DNA from: DATFVA01 sp963815785
GTDB lineage: Bacteria > Bacteroidota > Ignavibacteria > Ignavibacteriales > Ignavibacteriaceae
Assembly: GCA_963815785.1 (NCBI GenBank)
Contig: CAWFHZ010000007.1
Location: 248,001-312,000 of the forward strand
DNA: 64,000 nt
Reading direction: 5' to 3'
The notes below the pieces were generated by a model. The model ran no database searches. It was not told the DNA's origin and was given only the letters and a program-made list of their open reading frames with translations. Positions 47,997 to 55,856 of this stretch are shown in pieces; the stretch's first letter is position 1; the number at the start of each line of letters is the position of its first letter. Made by a program: the position numbers and the translations under genes.

Positions 47997-48848
47997 ATGA
48001 AACTATTTACACTGGTTATATTTTCGTCACTTCTGTTATTGCTGCTTTCCTGCAGCGAAAAAAAAGAAAGTAAAGAATACCCGGAGGAGAAAAAAGAAGT
48101 TGCATATTCTCCTGATAAAGATCTTGAAATTCAGAAATATAATCTGGAACAGCAAAAGCAGCAAACGGTAAAAAGATTTCCATGCGATACAATCGCTTTG
48201 CAGGAATTTGTTCTATCATATTATCCCGAAGGAACATACCTTGTAGATTTTGATAAAACCTTAACTTATAATATTCCAAAACCCGCAGTTATTTACCTGC
48301 AAAATCATCCGGGATACATTTTTGGAATTATAGCAAAATCAAAATCGGGTGAAAGATTTATAGAACCGAAAAACATCGTCGGTTATAATGAAAGTTTTAT
48401 TGATTTGGACAGCACTAAACTAGGCACTGCATTTTTCTATCTTGTATTGTTCCACTGTAAGGATAATAAAATTGAAATTACATGGGAATCAGTAATTCCA
48501 TCTCATGGCGGATTTAATACTTTTTCAATTGAAAACTGGAAGTATAATAACACCCCGTATGTCCGGGTAAATTTTCATTATGCTCAGGGAATCGGACATA
48601 TAGATTATAATTATTTCCTGGTCGATGGACTTACTTCAAAACCACATCTACTAATGACATATAAAGGCATAAATTTTCAGAGAACAATATCAAATGTTAA
48701 TAATGATAAATTCCCCGACTATTACGAATTTCTGTATTATGATACCGGTAAAAAAATAGCTGTTGCAGATTCAATTCCTTTTGTCTGGAAGCCTGACAGA
48801 GCCGTTTATATTAATACACGAAACTCAAAACAGACCCGCCCATATTAA
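47997..48848 (+). CDS. Lipoprotein of unknown function
   Basis: 283 residues. The signal peptide ends in a strong lipobox (LLLLSC, Cys19), followed by a charged Lys/Glu linker to about residue 60. The rest is mixed beta sheet with no family I recognise. It starts eight bases after the M20 gene and is probably in the same operon. Function is unknown. Confidence 0.7.
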   Translation: MKLFTLVIFSSLLLLLLSCSEKKESKEYPEEKKEVAYSPDKDLEIQKYNLEQQKQQTVKRFPCDTIALQEFVLSYYPEGTYLVDFDKTLTYNIPKPAVIYLQNHPGYIFGIIAKSKSGERFIEPKNIVGYNESFIDLDSTKLGTAFFYLVLFHCKDNKIEITWESVIPSHGGFNTFSIENWKYNNTPYVRVNFHYAQGIGHIDYNYFLVDGLTSKPHLLMTYKGINFQRTISNVNNDKFPDYYEFLYYDTGKKIAVADSIPFVWKPDRAVYINTRNSKQTRPY

Positions 48849-48859
48849 TTTTTTTTTCT

Positions 48860-49008
48860 TATCTTTGCAGTAGCCTTTAAGCATTTTAAGGTCCGGCAGA
48901 AGTTTTGATGAGCCGGTAAAGAACAAATCTCATCACAGCAAAAATTTCAATAATTAACTCATATTATTTATATTTTTTGATTAAATGTTGATATAACCAG
49001 GAGCAGTA
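48860..49008 (+). promoter_or_regulatory. Candidate promoter and structured leader before ygfZ-cobO
   Basis: TATCTTTG at 48860-48867 matches the Bacteroidota -7 element TAnnTTTG, although no convincing -33 TTTG is seen. Two hairpins follow: CCTTTAA/TTTAAGG (48874-48891, one mismatch) and CCGGC/GCCGG (48893-48916). The leader of about 135 bases could be regulatory; the cobalamin-riboswitch core consensus was not found. Confidence 0.35.
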
Positions 49009-50103
49009 ATGTTGCAAATTGAAGATAAAATATCCTTTACCGAATTATTACAATCGCTTGGAGTGGAAACCAAGCTTACTGAAGATGGTAAAGTATCAAA
49101 GTATACTTCAGTTGAAGAAGAATTAAGAAGTCTGTATGATGGAGTGGGATTGAGAAACATATCACACTTAGGTATGATTGAACTTAGAGGAAAAGATGTG
49201 CTTGATTTTTTACACAGAATAAGTACCAATTCTTTGAAGGATCTTGGTAAAGAAAAAATAATCAGGACTCTTTTTACCACAGAAAAAGGAAGAATAATTG
49301 ATCTAACAACTATATTAAATTTTGAAGATTACCAGCTGATGTTCTGCAGCCCTGAACATCAGCCAAAAATATTAAAATGGCTTGCTAAATATATTATAAC
49401 AGATGATGTGAAAATTTCTGATATAAATGGCAAGTACTCCTTGCTGGAATTGAGCGGACCTCAGGCTGACTCATTCATAACTTTAATTTGTGGAAATATA
49501 AGTAATAATATTTCTGAAAATTCTTTTAAAGTAGTAAGTACTGAAGGTATGATGTTTTTCCTGGCAAAATTAAGAGATGCAAAAAATCAGCTTAAGTATT
49601 GGATAATAGCAGACCAGGCAAATGGAAGCCGGTTTATAAAATATGCATTGGAGAATAAAGGCATTTTTGATTTTAATCTGGTTGGGGAAGATGCATATAA
49701 TATATATAGAGTTGAGCAGGGAATTCCGTTGGCTCCAAATGAAATAAATGATAATTATAATCCGAATGAAGCCGGCTTACTCGAATTCATTGATTTTAAA
49801 AAAGGCTGTTACATTGGACAGGAAGTAATTGCCAGGCTGGATACATATGATAAAGTACAGCGCGGAATAAAGGGAATAGTATTTAGTGATCCTGTTGAAT
49901 CTAAAGAATTTGATCTTTATGATGACGAGGGAAATGATGGCGGAAAAGTCACTTCAGTTGTTTATTCAATAAAGTGCAAAAAAAATATAGGTCTTGGGTA
50001 TATCAGAAAAAATTTTTCAATGGAAGCAACCGTTTTAAAAACAAAAAATTCAAATGGTAATGAAATAGAAGCAGTTGTTCACAAAACACCTTTTAGAAAA
50101 TGA
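49009..50103 (+). CDS. ygfZ: YgfZ/GcvT-family folate-binding protein
   Basis: 364 residues. The YgfZ signature KGCYIGQEVIARLDTYDKVQRGIKG is near residues 264-288. The N-terminal ITSFTELL-like start and the ELRGKDVLDFLHRISTNSL segment match GcvT-fold proteins. YgfZ supports folate-dependent repair/assembly of some Fe-S enzymes and the hydrophobic fold is retained. It overlaps the cobalamin adenosyltransferase gene by four bases (ATGA), an unusual pairing that suggests co-regulation. Confidence 0.88.
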   Translation: MLQIEDKISFTELLQSLGVETKLTEDGKVSKYTSVEEELRSLYDGVGLRNISHLGMIELRGKDVLDFLHRISTNSLKDLGKEKIIRTLFTTEKGRIIDLTTILNFEDYQLMFCSPEHQPKILKWLAKYIITDDVKISDINGKYSLLELSGPQADSFITLICGNISNNISENSFKVVSTEGMMFFLAKLRDAKNQLKYWIIADQANGSRFIKYALENKGIFDFNLVGEDAYNIYRVEQGIPLAPNEINDNYNPNEAGLLEFIDFKKGCYIGQEVIARLDTYDKVQRGIKGIVFSDPVESKEFDLYDDEGNDGGKVTSVVYSIKCKKNIGLGYIRKNFSMEATVLKTKNSNGNEIEAVVHKTPFRK

Positions 50104-50654
50104 AGATTTATACCAAAGGCGGAGATAAAGGCCAAACAGGACTTTTTGGGGGAGAAAGAGTTTCTAAAAACTCAGAAAGAATTGAAGCTTATGGAACAAT
50201 TGATGAGTTGAATTCGTTTATAGGACTGGCGGTTGAAGAAGTAAAAAGTCCGGAAATAAAAACCGTTTTGCAAAATATTCAGAATGAGCTCTTTACACTT
50301 GGTTCTGATCTTGCAACCCCGCTGGATGAAAAAAATGAAAAATATAAAATTCCGAGAGTTCCTAAATCATTCTATGAAGAAGCTGAAAAACAGATTGATA
50401 AAATTGAGGAACAACTTGAACCTTTACAGAATTTTATATTACCGGGAGGCTCGAAAGCTTCGGCTTTGCTGAATATATGCAGAACAATCTGCAGAAGAGC
50501 CGAACGAAGAGTTGTAGCATTAAAAGCATCAAATGATATCGGAGAAAATATCATTATATTCCTTAACAGGTTAAGTGATTTATTTTTTGTTCTTGCACGT
50601 TATGAAAATATGATCTCAGGAATCCCGGATATAATCTGGAAGCCGGATAAATAA
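50100..50654 (+). CDS. Cob(I)alamin adenosyltransferase, PduO type
   Basis: 184 residues. The ATP-binding N-terminus KIYTKGGDKGQTGLFGGERVSK, the mid-protein EAYGTIDELNSFIGLA and the C-terminal ICRRAERRVVAL are PduO/MMAB features. It converts cob(I)alamin plus ATP to adenosylcobalamin. Other cobalamin genes are not seen in the window. The length is typical of the PduO catalytic domain. Confidence 0.93.
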   Translation: MKIYTKGGDKGQTGLFGGERVSKNSERIEAYGTIDELNSFIGLAVEEVKSPEIKTVLQNIQNELFTLGSDLATPLDEKNEKYKIPRVPKSFYEEAEKQIDKIEEQLEPLQNFILPGGSKASALLNICRTICRRAERRVVALKASNDIGENIIIFLNRLSDLFFVLARYENMISGIPDIIWKPDK

Positions 50655-50704
50655 TTAACAACCAGCCTGCCGGCTGGCAGGTTAAAAATTATCAATTGAT
50701 AATT
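50655..50704. repeat. Hairpin and palindrome between cobO-like gene and ssrA
   Basis: TTAAC and CCAGCC (50655-50667) pair with GGCTGG and GTTAA (50672-50685) around TGCC. Immediately after is an 18-bp perfect palindrome, AATTATCAATTGATAATT (50687-50704). The hairpin might terminate the upstream gene, but no T-run follows. Confidence 0.6.
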
Positions 50705-50718
50705 GTACATTATTATTT

Positions 50719-51080
50719 GGGGGTGAATTTTGGTTTCGACGGGGTTGAAGAGACATAGAACTGCGCACCGTGTTCCCCGAAATACACGTAAAACAATTGG
50801 GAATAAAATAATAACTGGCGAATATAATTACGCCCTAGCTGCCTAAGTAAAACCTTAGCAGCCGTTCACCTTATTTTTTCGTACCGGGGTAAGGATGAAC
50901 GACGTTTAGGTACGATAGCCGGATAGAATCGCCTGTGATTTATCTGGTGAAATTTTAACGGGCAGACTTAAAGCGATCCTTGTTTGTTTGGTAACTTTAA
51001 GCCAAAATAAAAACAAACTATGTGTGTAGACGTTCTTTGGATCTTAACTTCGGACGCGGGTTCGACTCCCGCCACCTCCA
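50719..51080 (+). ncRNA. ssrA: Transfer-messenger RNA (tmRNA)
   Basis: A 362-base RNA. The 5' end GGGGGTG pairs with CACCTCC at the 3' end (one G-U pair), and the T-arm GCGGG-TTCGACT-CCCGC is canonical. The tRNA-like 5' segment GAATTTTGGTTTCGACGGGG is conserved. The tag frame starts with GGC at 50817 and reads GEYNYALAA, stopping with TAA at 50844-50846; Bacteroides tags of the form GETNYALAA are very close. The 3' CCA is not encoded: CTT follows the discriminator A. tmRNA with SmpB rescues stalled ribosomes and tags the product for ClpXP. Confidence 0.97.
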
Positions 51081-51116
51081 CTTTTGCTTAATTACGTTAA
51101 CTCTTATTTTTTTACT

Positions 51117-51139
51117 AAAGCCCACAGAGGGCTTTTTTT
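51117..51139 (+). terminator. Intrinsic terminator after ssrA
   Basis: A 7-bp stem (AAAGCCC with GGGCTTT) around ACAGA, followed by seven T residues, 37 bases beyond the mature 3' end of tmRNA. Confidence 0.9.
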
Positions 51140-51260
51140 ATATCTACTTAGTAAAAACCAGTTTAGTATTAAATTTATTAAATGTTGGGGAATATAAGGG
51201 ACATAATATGTGCATCACTGATTCAAAAAATTATCACCTTAGAACGAAATTAATACAAAT

Positions 51261-51292
51261 ACAAAAACGCATCCACATAAAATGAATGCGTC
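51261..51292 (-). terminator. Intrinsic terminator after the nitric oxide reductase gene
   Basis: On the minus strand, ACGCAT plus TC pairs with GGATGCGT (one G-U pair) around a nine-base loop and is followed by TTTTTG. It sits 14 bases past the norZ stop and terminates the minus-strand unit before it meets ssrA. Confidence 0.75.
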
Positions 51293-51305
51293 TTTTAAAA
51301 TGCGA

Positions 51306-53558
51306 TTATTTTGTTTCTTTTTGAATTGACCAGCCTGTCTTGAGTCCAATAACAAAATAAGTAAGTGCAATAACACCTGTTGCAAATACAGTATCACCAA
51401 TAACACGTAACCACCGGAAAGTACTCATCATTGATGATTGCATAAATTCTGCGGAGCGAGCGTACCAGTATCCGTGCTCAACGCTTGCAACAGTTTGTGC
51501 AAGCCCAACCGGCAATGCACTGACAAAGACCATAAGAGCTAAGCCTATATTTATTGACCAGAAAGCGTATTTAACTGCCCCGTTTTTCCAGGTTATGTCA
51601 GCAGCCAAACCTTTTAGTACAAATAGCATCAAGCCAATTCCGAGCATTCCATAAACTCCAAACAGGGCTGCATGCCCGTGAACCTGTGTAGTGTTCAATC
51701 CCTGCATATAATAAAGAGCTATGGGAGGGTTAATCAGGAAACCAAAAATTCCGGCACCGACAAGATTCCAGAATGAAACAGCGATGAAACAATATATGGT
51801 CCATTTGTAAGATTGAAGCCAGTGTTTTGACCTGCTCAATCTTAAATTATGGAAAGCCTCGAAGCCAAGCAACACAAGCGGGACAACTTCAAGCGCACTG
51901 AATGTTGATCCGACTGCAAGCACGGCGGTAGGCGTACCTGAAAAATAGAGATGATGAAATGTACCCAATATACCACCAGCCAGAAAAATGATTGTTGAAA
52001 ACAGAGATGCTGTCGTTGCCATTTTTATTCTCAACAAACCCAGTCGAACAAATAGAAAAGCTATTGTAACTGTAGCAAAAACTTCAAAGAATCCTTCAAC
52101 CCAGAGATGTACGACCCACCACCGCCAGTATTCAGCCATAGCTAGACTAGTTTGTCTTCCCCACATTAATCCTGCGCCATAAAAAAGTGCAATTGCTGAA
52201 GAAGAGAGAACGAACATTCCAATCAAACTTTTATTTTCACCAGGCTTTTTAAGCACCGGGAGGATCGCTCTTATCAACAAAAATAACCAAATAAAAAGCC
52301 CAACGAATAAGAATAACTGCCAGAATCTTCCAAGGTCAACATACTCATAACCCTGGTGACCAAACCAAAAATTAATATTGAGACCAAACTTCTGCATAAT
52401 TCCCATCCATTCACCAGCTAGAGAACCTAGAACAATTACCAGGAGTGCAACAAACAGAAAATTAACACCAGCCCTCTGAAATTTTGGTTCGTAGCCTGAA
52501 ATAACGGGTGCAATGTATAACCCCGTAGCAAGCCACGAAGTTGCAATCCAGAAGAGCGCTAATTGAATGTGCCAGGTTCTGCTGGCTGAATAAGGAAGCC
52601 ATTTTGCCAGAGGCAAACCGTAAAAACCGGAACCTTCTACACTGTAATGGGCAGTTATTACTCCCATTACAATTTGCATAAGAATTAAAAACATAACTAT
52701 CCAGAAATACTTTAATGTTGCATTCATAGAAGGAGTTGGTTTCAATCCAAGCAAGGGATCACTATCCGGAAATTCATTTGGATCAAACGCATCATTACGG
52801 TTGGCTGCATAATAAGCTGCGAGACCGCCGATTCCTGCCAATAGTAAAATAACGCTGAAACCGCTCCAAAGATTCAAGGCACCGGTAGGTGTGTTTGCAA
52901 CAAGTTCTTCGTGCGGCCAGTTATTTGTATAAGTAATATTTTCACCCGGTCTATCAGTAACAGATGCCCAGGCAGTCCAGAAAAAGAAATCGTTCATTAA
53001 TTTTATTCTTGCCGGATCTTTAATTGCATTTTCCGGGATTGCATAATCGTTACGAAGATTAGCCATCTCAGGATTATTTCCAAAAACGCCTGCAAAATGA
53101 TAACCAACTGCTTCGATTGCTTCTGCGCGGAGAGGTGAGATTGTAAGGATACCTGTTGCGGGATCGTAAGTATTTTTTCTTAACTCTTCCTGCAGAAGAA
53201 CTTTTAATCTTGCCTGCTGATCTACAGGAATTTTATCGTAATCTTTTCCAAATTGATCATTCGCATAATGATTAAGAATATACATTGATTCGCGATGCAA
53301 CCAGTCTGCTGTCCAATCGGGTGCAACATAAGAACCGTGACCCCAAATGGTGCCAACTTCCTGACCTCCCATTGACTGCCAGACATTCTGCCCGTCTTTA
53401 ATATCCTGCCCGGTAAACAGAACCTGACCGGTCGATATAACAACTTTTAGAGGAATAGGTGGCTGTTTATGGTAAATATCATTACCAAGATATAACAGAA
53501 CTGCAAATGAAATTATCAGCACTGCTGCAAGAGAATACCAGAGTTTTCGAATGCCCAT
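51306..53558 (-). CDS. norZ: Quinol-dependent nitric oxide reductase (qNOR)
   Basis: 750 residues, in the range of single-subunit qNORs, with an N-terminal periplasmic domain fused to a 12-14-span heme-copper-oxidase core. Likely FeB ligands are His484 (HLWVEGFFEVF), His535 and His536 (TFHHLYF); conserved Glu488 and Glu557 (STFSALEVVP) are kept; heme ligands lie at His330 (RTWHIQL) and His627/His629 (VHGHAALFG). It reduces 2 NO to N2O using quinol. No cytochrome c subunit NorC is present or needed. It lies 29 bases after the cupin gene on this strand, and closes the denitrification island. Confidence 0.93.
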   Translation of the reverse strand: MGIRKLWYSLAAVLIISFAVLLYLGNDIYHKQPPIPLKVVISTGQVLFTGQDIKDGQNVWQSMGGQEVGTIWGHGSYVAPDWTADWLHRESMYILNHYANDQFGKDYDKIPVDQQARLKVLLQEELRKNTYDPATGILTISPLRAEAIEAVGYHFAGVFGNNPEMANLRNDYAIPENAIKDPARIKLMNDFFFWTAWASVTDRPGENITYTNNWPHEELVANTPTGALNLWSGFSVILLLAGIGGLAAYYAANRNDAFDPNEFPDSDPLLGLKPTPSMNATLKYFWIVMFLILMQIVMGVITAHYSVEGSGFYGLPLAKWLPYSASRTWHIQLALFWIATSWLATGLYIAPVISGYEPKFQRAGVNFLFVALLVIVLGSLAGEWMGIMQKFGLNINFWFGHQGYEYVDLGRFWQLFLFVGLFIWLFLLIRAILPVLKKPGENKSLIGMFVLSSSAIALFYGAGLMWGRQTSLAMAEYWRWWVVHLWVEGFFEVFATVTIAFLFVRLGLLRIKMATTASLFSTIIFLAGGILGTFHHLYFSGTPTAVLAVGSTFSALEVVPLVLLGFEAFHNLRLSRSKHWLQSYKWTIYCFIAVSFWNLVGAGIFGFLINPPIALYYMQGLNTTQVHGHAALFGVYGMLGIGLMLFVLKGLAADITWKNGAVKYAFWSINIGLALMVFVSALPVGLAQTVASVEHGYWYARSAEFMQSSMMSTFRWLRVIGDTVFATGVIALTYFVIGLKTGWSIQKETK

Positions 53559-53587
53559 TATTAAATCTCCTTATTAAAAAATAATAT

Positions 53588-53923
53588 TTAATCTTTTATC
53601 ATTGTTAATAACATTTTTGATTTGACATTTGCTTTTAATGCATGGGGAATATTTGAGGGTAACCGAATAAATTCACCTGTGCCGACTTCATAAGGATTTC
53701 CACCAATTTTAATTTCCATAGTACCGTCGGCGATGTACACTATTGCCTCGAATGGCGAGGTGTGTTCTGATAAAATTTCATCTTTATCGAATGCAAAAAA
53801 TGTAATATTCCCATTGGGCTTTTTTAATAGTTGCTTGCTTACAATTGTACCATCCTGATATTTGATCTCATCAACCAATTTTCCGGGTTTGACTTCTGTA
53901 AAATTTTTGTTTTTATCTTCCAT
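53588..53923 (-). CDS. Small cupin-domain protein
   Basis: 111 residues with the cupin beta-barrel pattern: EHTSPFEAIVYIADGTMEIKIGG (motif 1, with His and Glu) and GEFIRLPSNIPHALKANVKSKMLLTMI (motif 2 with His). Small cupins of this type are frequent partners of NO- and redox-responsive genes and may bind a metal. It is directly upstream of norZ and probably co-transcribed. The role is unknown. Confidence 0.85.
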   Translation of the reverse strand: MEDKNKNFTEVKPGKLVDEIKYQDGTIVSKQLLKKPNGNITFFAFDKDEILSEHTSPFEAIVYIADGTMEIKIGGNPYEVGTGEFIRLPSNIPHALKANVKSKMLLTMIKD

Positions 53924-53981
53924 ATTACCATTTCCCTATATGTAATTAATATTTTTTTTATATGATTATGATTTTCACTAA

Positions 53982-53995
53982 TTGATTTAATTAAT
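53982..53995 (-). promoter_or_regulatory. Weak Fnr/Dnr-type box upstream of the cupin-norZ unit
   Basis: TTGATTTAATTAAT matches the strong box sequence at 57974 and 61115 at 10 of 14 positions, and it sits 59 bases from the cupin start. The right half-site is poor, so this is tentative. Confidence 0.25.
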
Positions 53996-54012
53996 ACTAA
54001 AAAACTATGATT

Positions 54013-54330
54013 CTAACGATTAATAATGATTTTAGATTGTTTATGACTAACATTATTATGTTTCAGTGTTTTAACTTCTATTATTGCATCCATCGGACAA
54101 ATTGAAACACATTCTGGGGCCGCATAAACCCCTTCGCAGAAATTGCACTTCTCCATAACGATGAAATAATAATCCTTAACCGGCGCTTTGTGTTTTTTAT
54201 TATTTAACTTATAATCTTTGCCGCCGGGATAAATAGCATTTGTCGGGCAAATTGTATCACAGGCTCTGCAATTAATACAGTCTTCAGTAATTAATAATGA
54301 AACAATATTTTGAAGTGAATCGGGAAGCAT
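54013..54330 (-). CDS. Two-cluster [4Fe-4S] ferredoxin-type protein
   Basis: 105 residues. Cysteines 18, 21, 24 and 28 form one CxxCxxCxxxCP cluster motif. Cysteines 62, 65, 74 and 78 form a second, with a wider gap after CNFC. A Lys-rich insert separates them and a basic tail follows (KTLKHNNVSHKQSKIIINR). It probably carries electrons in the cytoplasm. Between the methyltransferase and the cupin in the denitrification island, its partner is unknown. Confidence 0.88.
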   Translation of the reverse strand: MLPDSLQNIVSLLITEDCINCRACDTICPTNAIYPGGKDYKLNNKKHKAPVKDYYFIVMEKCNFCEGVYAAPECVSICPMDAIIEVKTLKHNNVSHKQSKIIINR

Positions 54331-54383
54331 CTAAATCTTTTCTCTTTTATAATTGCATCTCTATCATGCAACTTTCATTATTG

Positions 54384-55085
54384 TTAATATTTCTTTTGAA
54401 CAATCCATCCGCCGTGTATGAAAGAACTATAAATTCGATTACACTTTTCAAATCCTGCCTCTGTTAATAAGGTCTGCAATTCATGTTCATTAATAACACT
54501 TTGATTACCAGCTTGTTGCATTATCTTATTTACCATCCCGGTGGGTGTTCCGCTAAATTTCATAAAGTTTTCCCAGCACTTCGACAAATAATTAAATTCC
54601 ACACTGCCGGGAATACCACACTGATCGATAATAATAAACTTAGCGCCGGGTTTTAATCTTTTAGCGATACTTCTGAATAGAGATTTTTTATCCTCAGCTT
54701 CTTTTATAAATCTTAGTACAAATATTAACGTTGCATAATCATATATTTCTTCTTCCGGCAAACTTTCTACAAAACCATGATGCAACGAGATACGATTATG
54801 AAGTTTGTATTCATCGACCTTTGCTTTTGATAATTCAATCATCTCTTCGGAAGGATCAACACCGGTAATATGCCAGTTCGGCATAAGGTTCCCGAATGTA
54901 ATTAATTCCATTCCAGTTCCAGAACCAACCACCAAAACATCCGCCAATTCTTTTTGATTATCCGCCAGGAGCGATAATGCCATAATAAAAAGCTGATCGT
55001 AACCGAATACTGCTTTGCGTGCAAGTTCTTCATACATAGCGGCATTCTTTAAATTAAAATTTTTACCGGATGGATTTTCTTCCAT
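54384..55085 (-). CDS. Class I SAM-dependent methyltransferase
   Basis: 233 residues from the ATG at 55085, immediately after the preceding gene's stop; a longer TTG start at 55127 would overlap that gene and is less likely. Motif I is VLVVGSGTGMELITFG, followed by ITGVDPSEEMIELSKAKV and the later ATLIFVLRFIKEAEDKKSLF and PGAKFIIIDQC. It transfers a methyl group from SAM to an unknown acceptor; no substrate can be read from the sequence. It sits in the nitric-oxide island between a 4-TM membrane gene and the ferredoxin. Confidence 0.8.
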   Translation of the reverse strand: MEENPSGKNFNLKNAAMYEELARKAVFGYDQLFIMALSLLADNQKELADVLVVGSGTGMELITFGNLMPNWHITGVDPSEEMIELSKAKVDEYKLHNRISLHHGFVESLPEEEIYDYATLIFVLRFIKEAEDKKSLFRSIAKRLKPGAKFIIIDQCGIPGSVEFNYLSKCWENFMKFSGTPTGMVNKIMQQAGNQSVINEHELQTLLTEAGFEKCNRIYSSFIHGGWIVQKKY

Positions 55086-55086
55086 A

Positions 55087-55542
55087 TTAAAACCGTTCTC
55101 CTTTCGCTTCCCTGTACTGGCTGCCAACTGGTCTGATTCTTCCCCAGATAGAGAAGAAGAAAAGTATGATTGATATTACCTGAAAAGTTGAAGTAATTGT
55201 TATCATCACATTTATCCAGGAGATGTAAACAAATCCTGCTGCCGACTGGAAAACAAATCTTGAAGCAGTAGAAATTGTCATTAACCAGTATGTAATAAGA
55301 ATTAATGACGGATTATATTTCTTGTCACTTTTTTCTGCACGCGGGAAAAACCAGAGTGCAACTCCCATTATCATCATCATTACTGAACCGACTAATATTA
55401 TATGTGCGTGTGCAGAAACCAGATCAGGACCAAATGGGGTATGAAAAATGTTTTTTGCGGATGAAATATAAAGTCCGGATAATATTCCAACAATAAGAAA
55501 TATTACTGCCGTTTTAATAAAATATCTTACAGTTGTAAACAA
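55087..55542 (-). CDS. 4-TM membrane protein sharing the repeat motif of the 12-TM neighbour
   Basis: 151 residues with four membrane spans (about 8-26, 42-66, 78-100, 108-131). The second span holds the motif SAHAHIILVGSVMMMIMGVALWFFP: His45 and His47, then Gly52, Met56, Gly60 and Pro67. The same G-x3-M-x3-G-x6-P spacing recurs in the 429-residue neighbour. It resembles a short heme-copper-oxidase-like domain but lacks a full set of cofactor ligands. It may bind heme or form part of a membrane NO-handling complex (inference). The stop codon abuts the methyltransferase start. Confidence 0.7.
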   Translation of the reverse strand: MFTTVRYFIKTAVIFLIVGILSGLYISSAKNIFHTPFGPDLVSAHAHIILVGSVMMMIMGVALWFFPRAEKSDKKYNPSLILITYWLMTISTASRFVFQSAAGFVYISWINVMITITSTFQVISIILFFFSIWGRIRPVGSQYREAKGERF

Positions 55543-55559
55543 AAAATCATCTCCTGTTT

Positions 55560-55856
55560 TTATTGTCCAAGTAGTTGCTTAGCTTCATCACTCATTTTAT
55601 CAGGTGTCCAGCGAGGTTCCCAAACAAGATTTACGAATACCTCGTAACCCGGAGAGAGTGTTTTGACCTGGTTTTCGACCCAATTTGTAATGCTGCTGTG
55701 CATCGGGCAGCCCGGTGTTGTTAAGGTCATTGTAACCGTTATCATTGCTTCTTCAATTATAACATCATAAACCAATCCGAGGTCTATAATATTTAAACCT
55801 ATTTCCGGATCGATCACATATCTTAATGCATTCATTACCTGTTCTTCAGATACCAT
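55560..55856 (-). CDS. MIP18/SufT-type metal-sulfur cluster assembly factor
   Basis: 98 residues, the DUF59/MIP18 domain: EQVMNALRYVIDPEIGLNIIDLGLVYDV, then TTPGCPMHSSI (a conserved Cys) and VNLVWEPRWTPDKMS. Such proteins assist Fe-S cluster maturation; PaaD and SufT are relatives. It overlaps the 12-TM gene by 11 bases and precedes the 4-TM gene, so it is embedded in the membrane module. NO damages Fe-S clusters, which would make a repair or assembly role fitting (inference). Confidence 0.88.
   Translation of the reverse strand: MVSEEQVMNALRYVIDPEIGLNIIDLGLVYDVIIEEAMITVTMTLTTPGCPMHSSITNWVENQVKTLSPGYEVFVNLVWEPRWTPDKMSDEAKQLLGQ

Noticed and set aside
48849..49008. Cobalamin riboswitch before the ygfZ-cobalamin adenosyltransferase pair
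   Set aside because: The conserved B12-box sequence was not found, and the hairpins are short.
51022..51285. An 87-codon open frame over the end of ssrA
   Set aside because: It overlaps the tmRNA 3' half and has no ribosome binding site or protein-like features; it is a chance frame.
51306..53558. Nitric oxide dismutase instead of qNOR
   Set aside because: The three likely FeB histidines and conserved glutamates are present, which favours NO reductase; the quinol site was not testable by eye.
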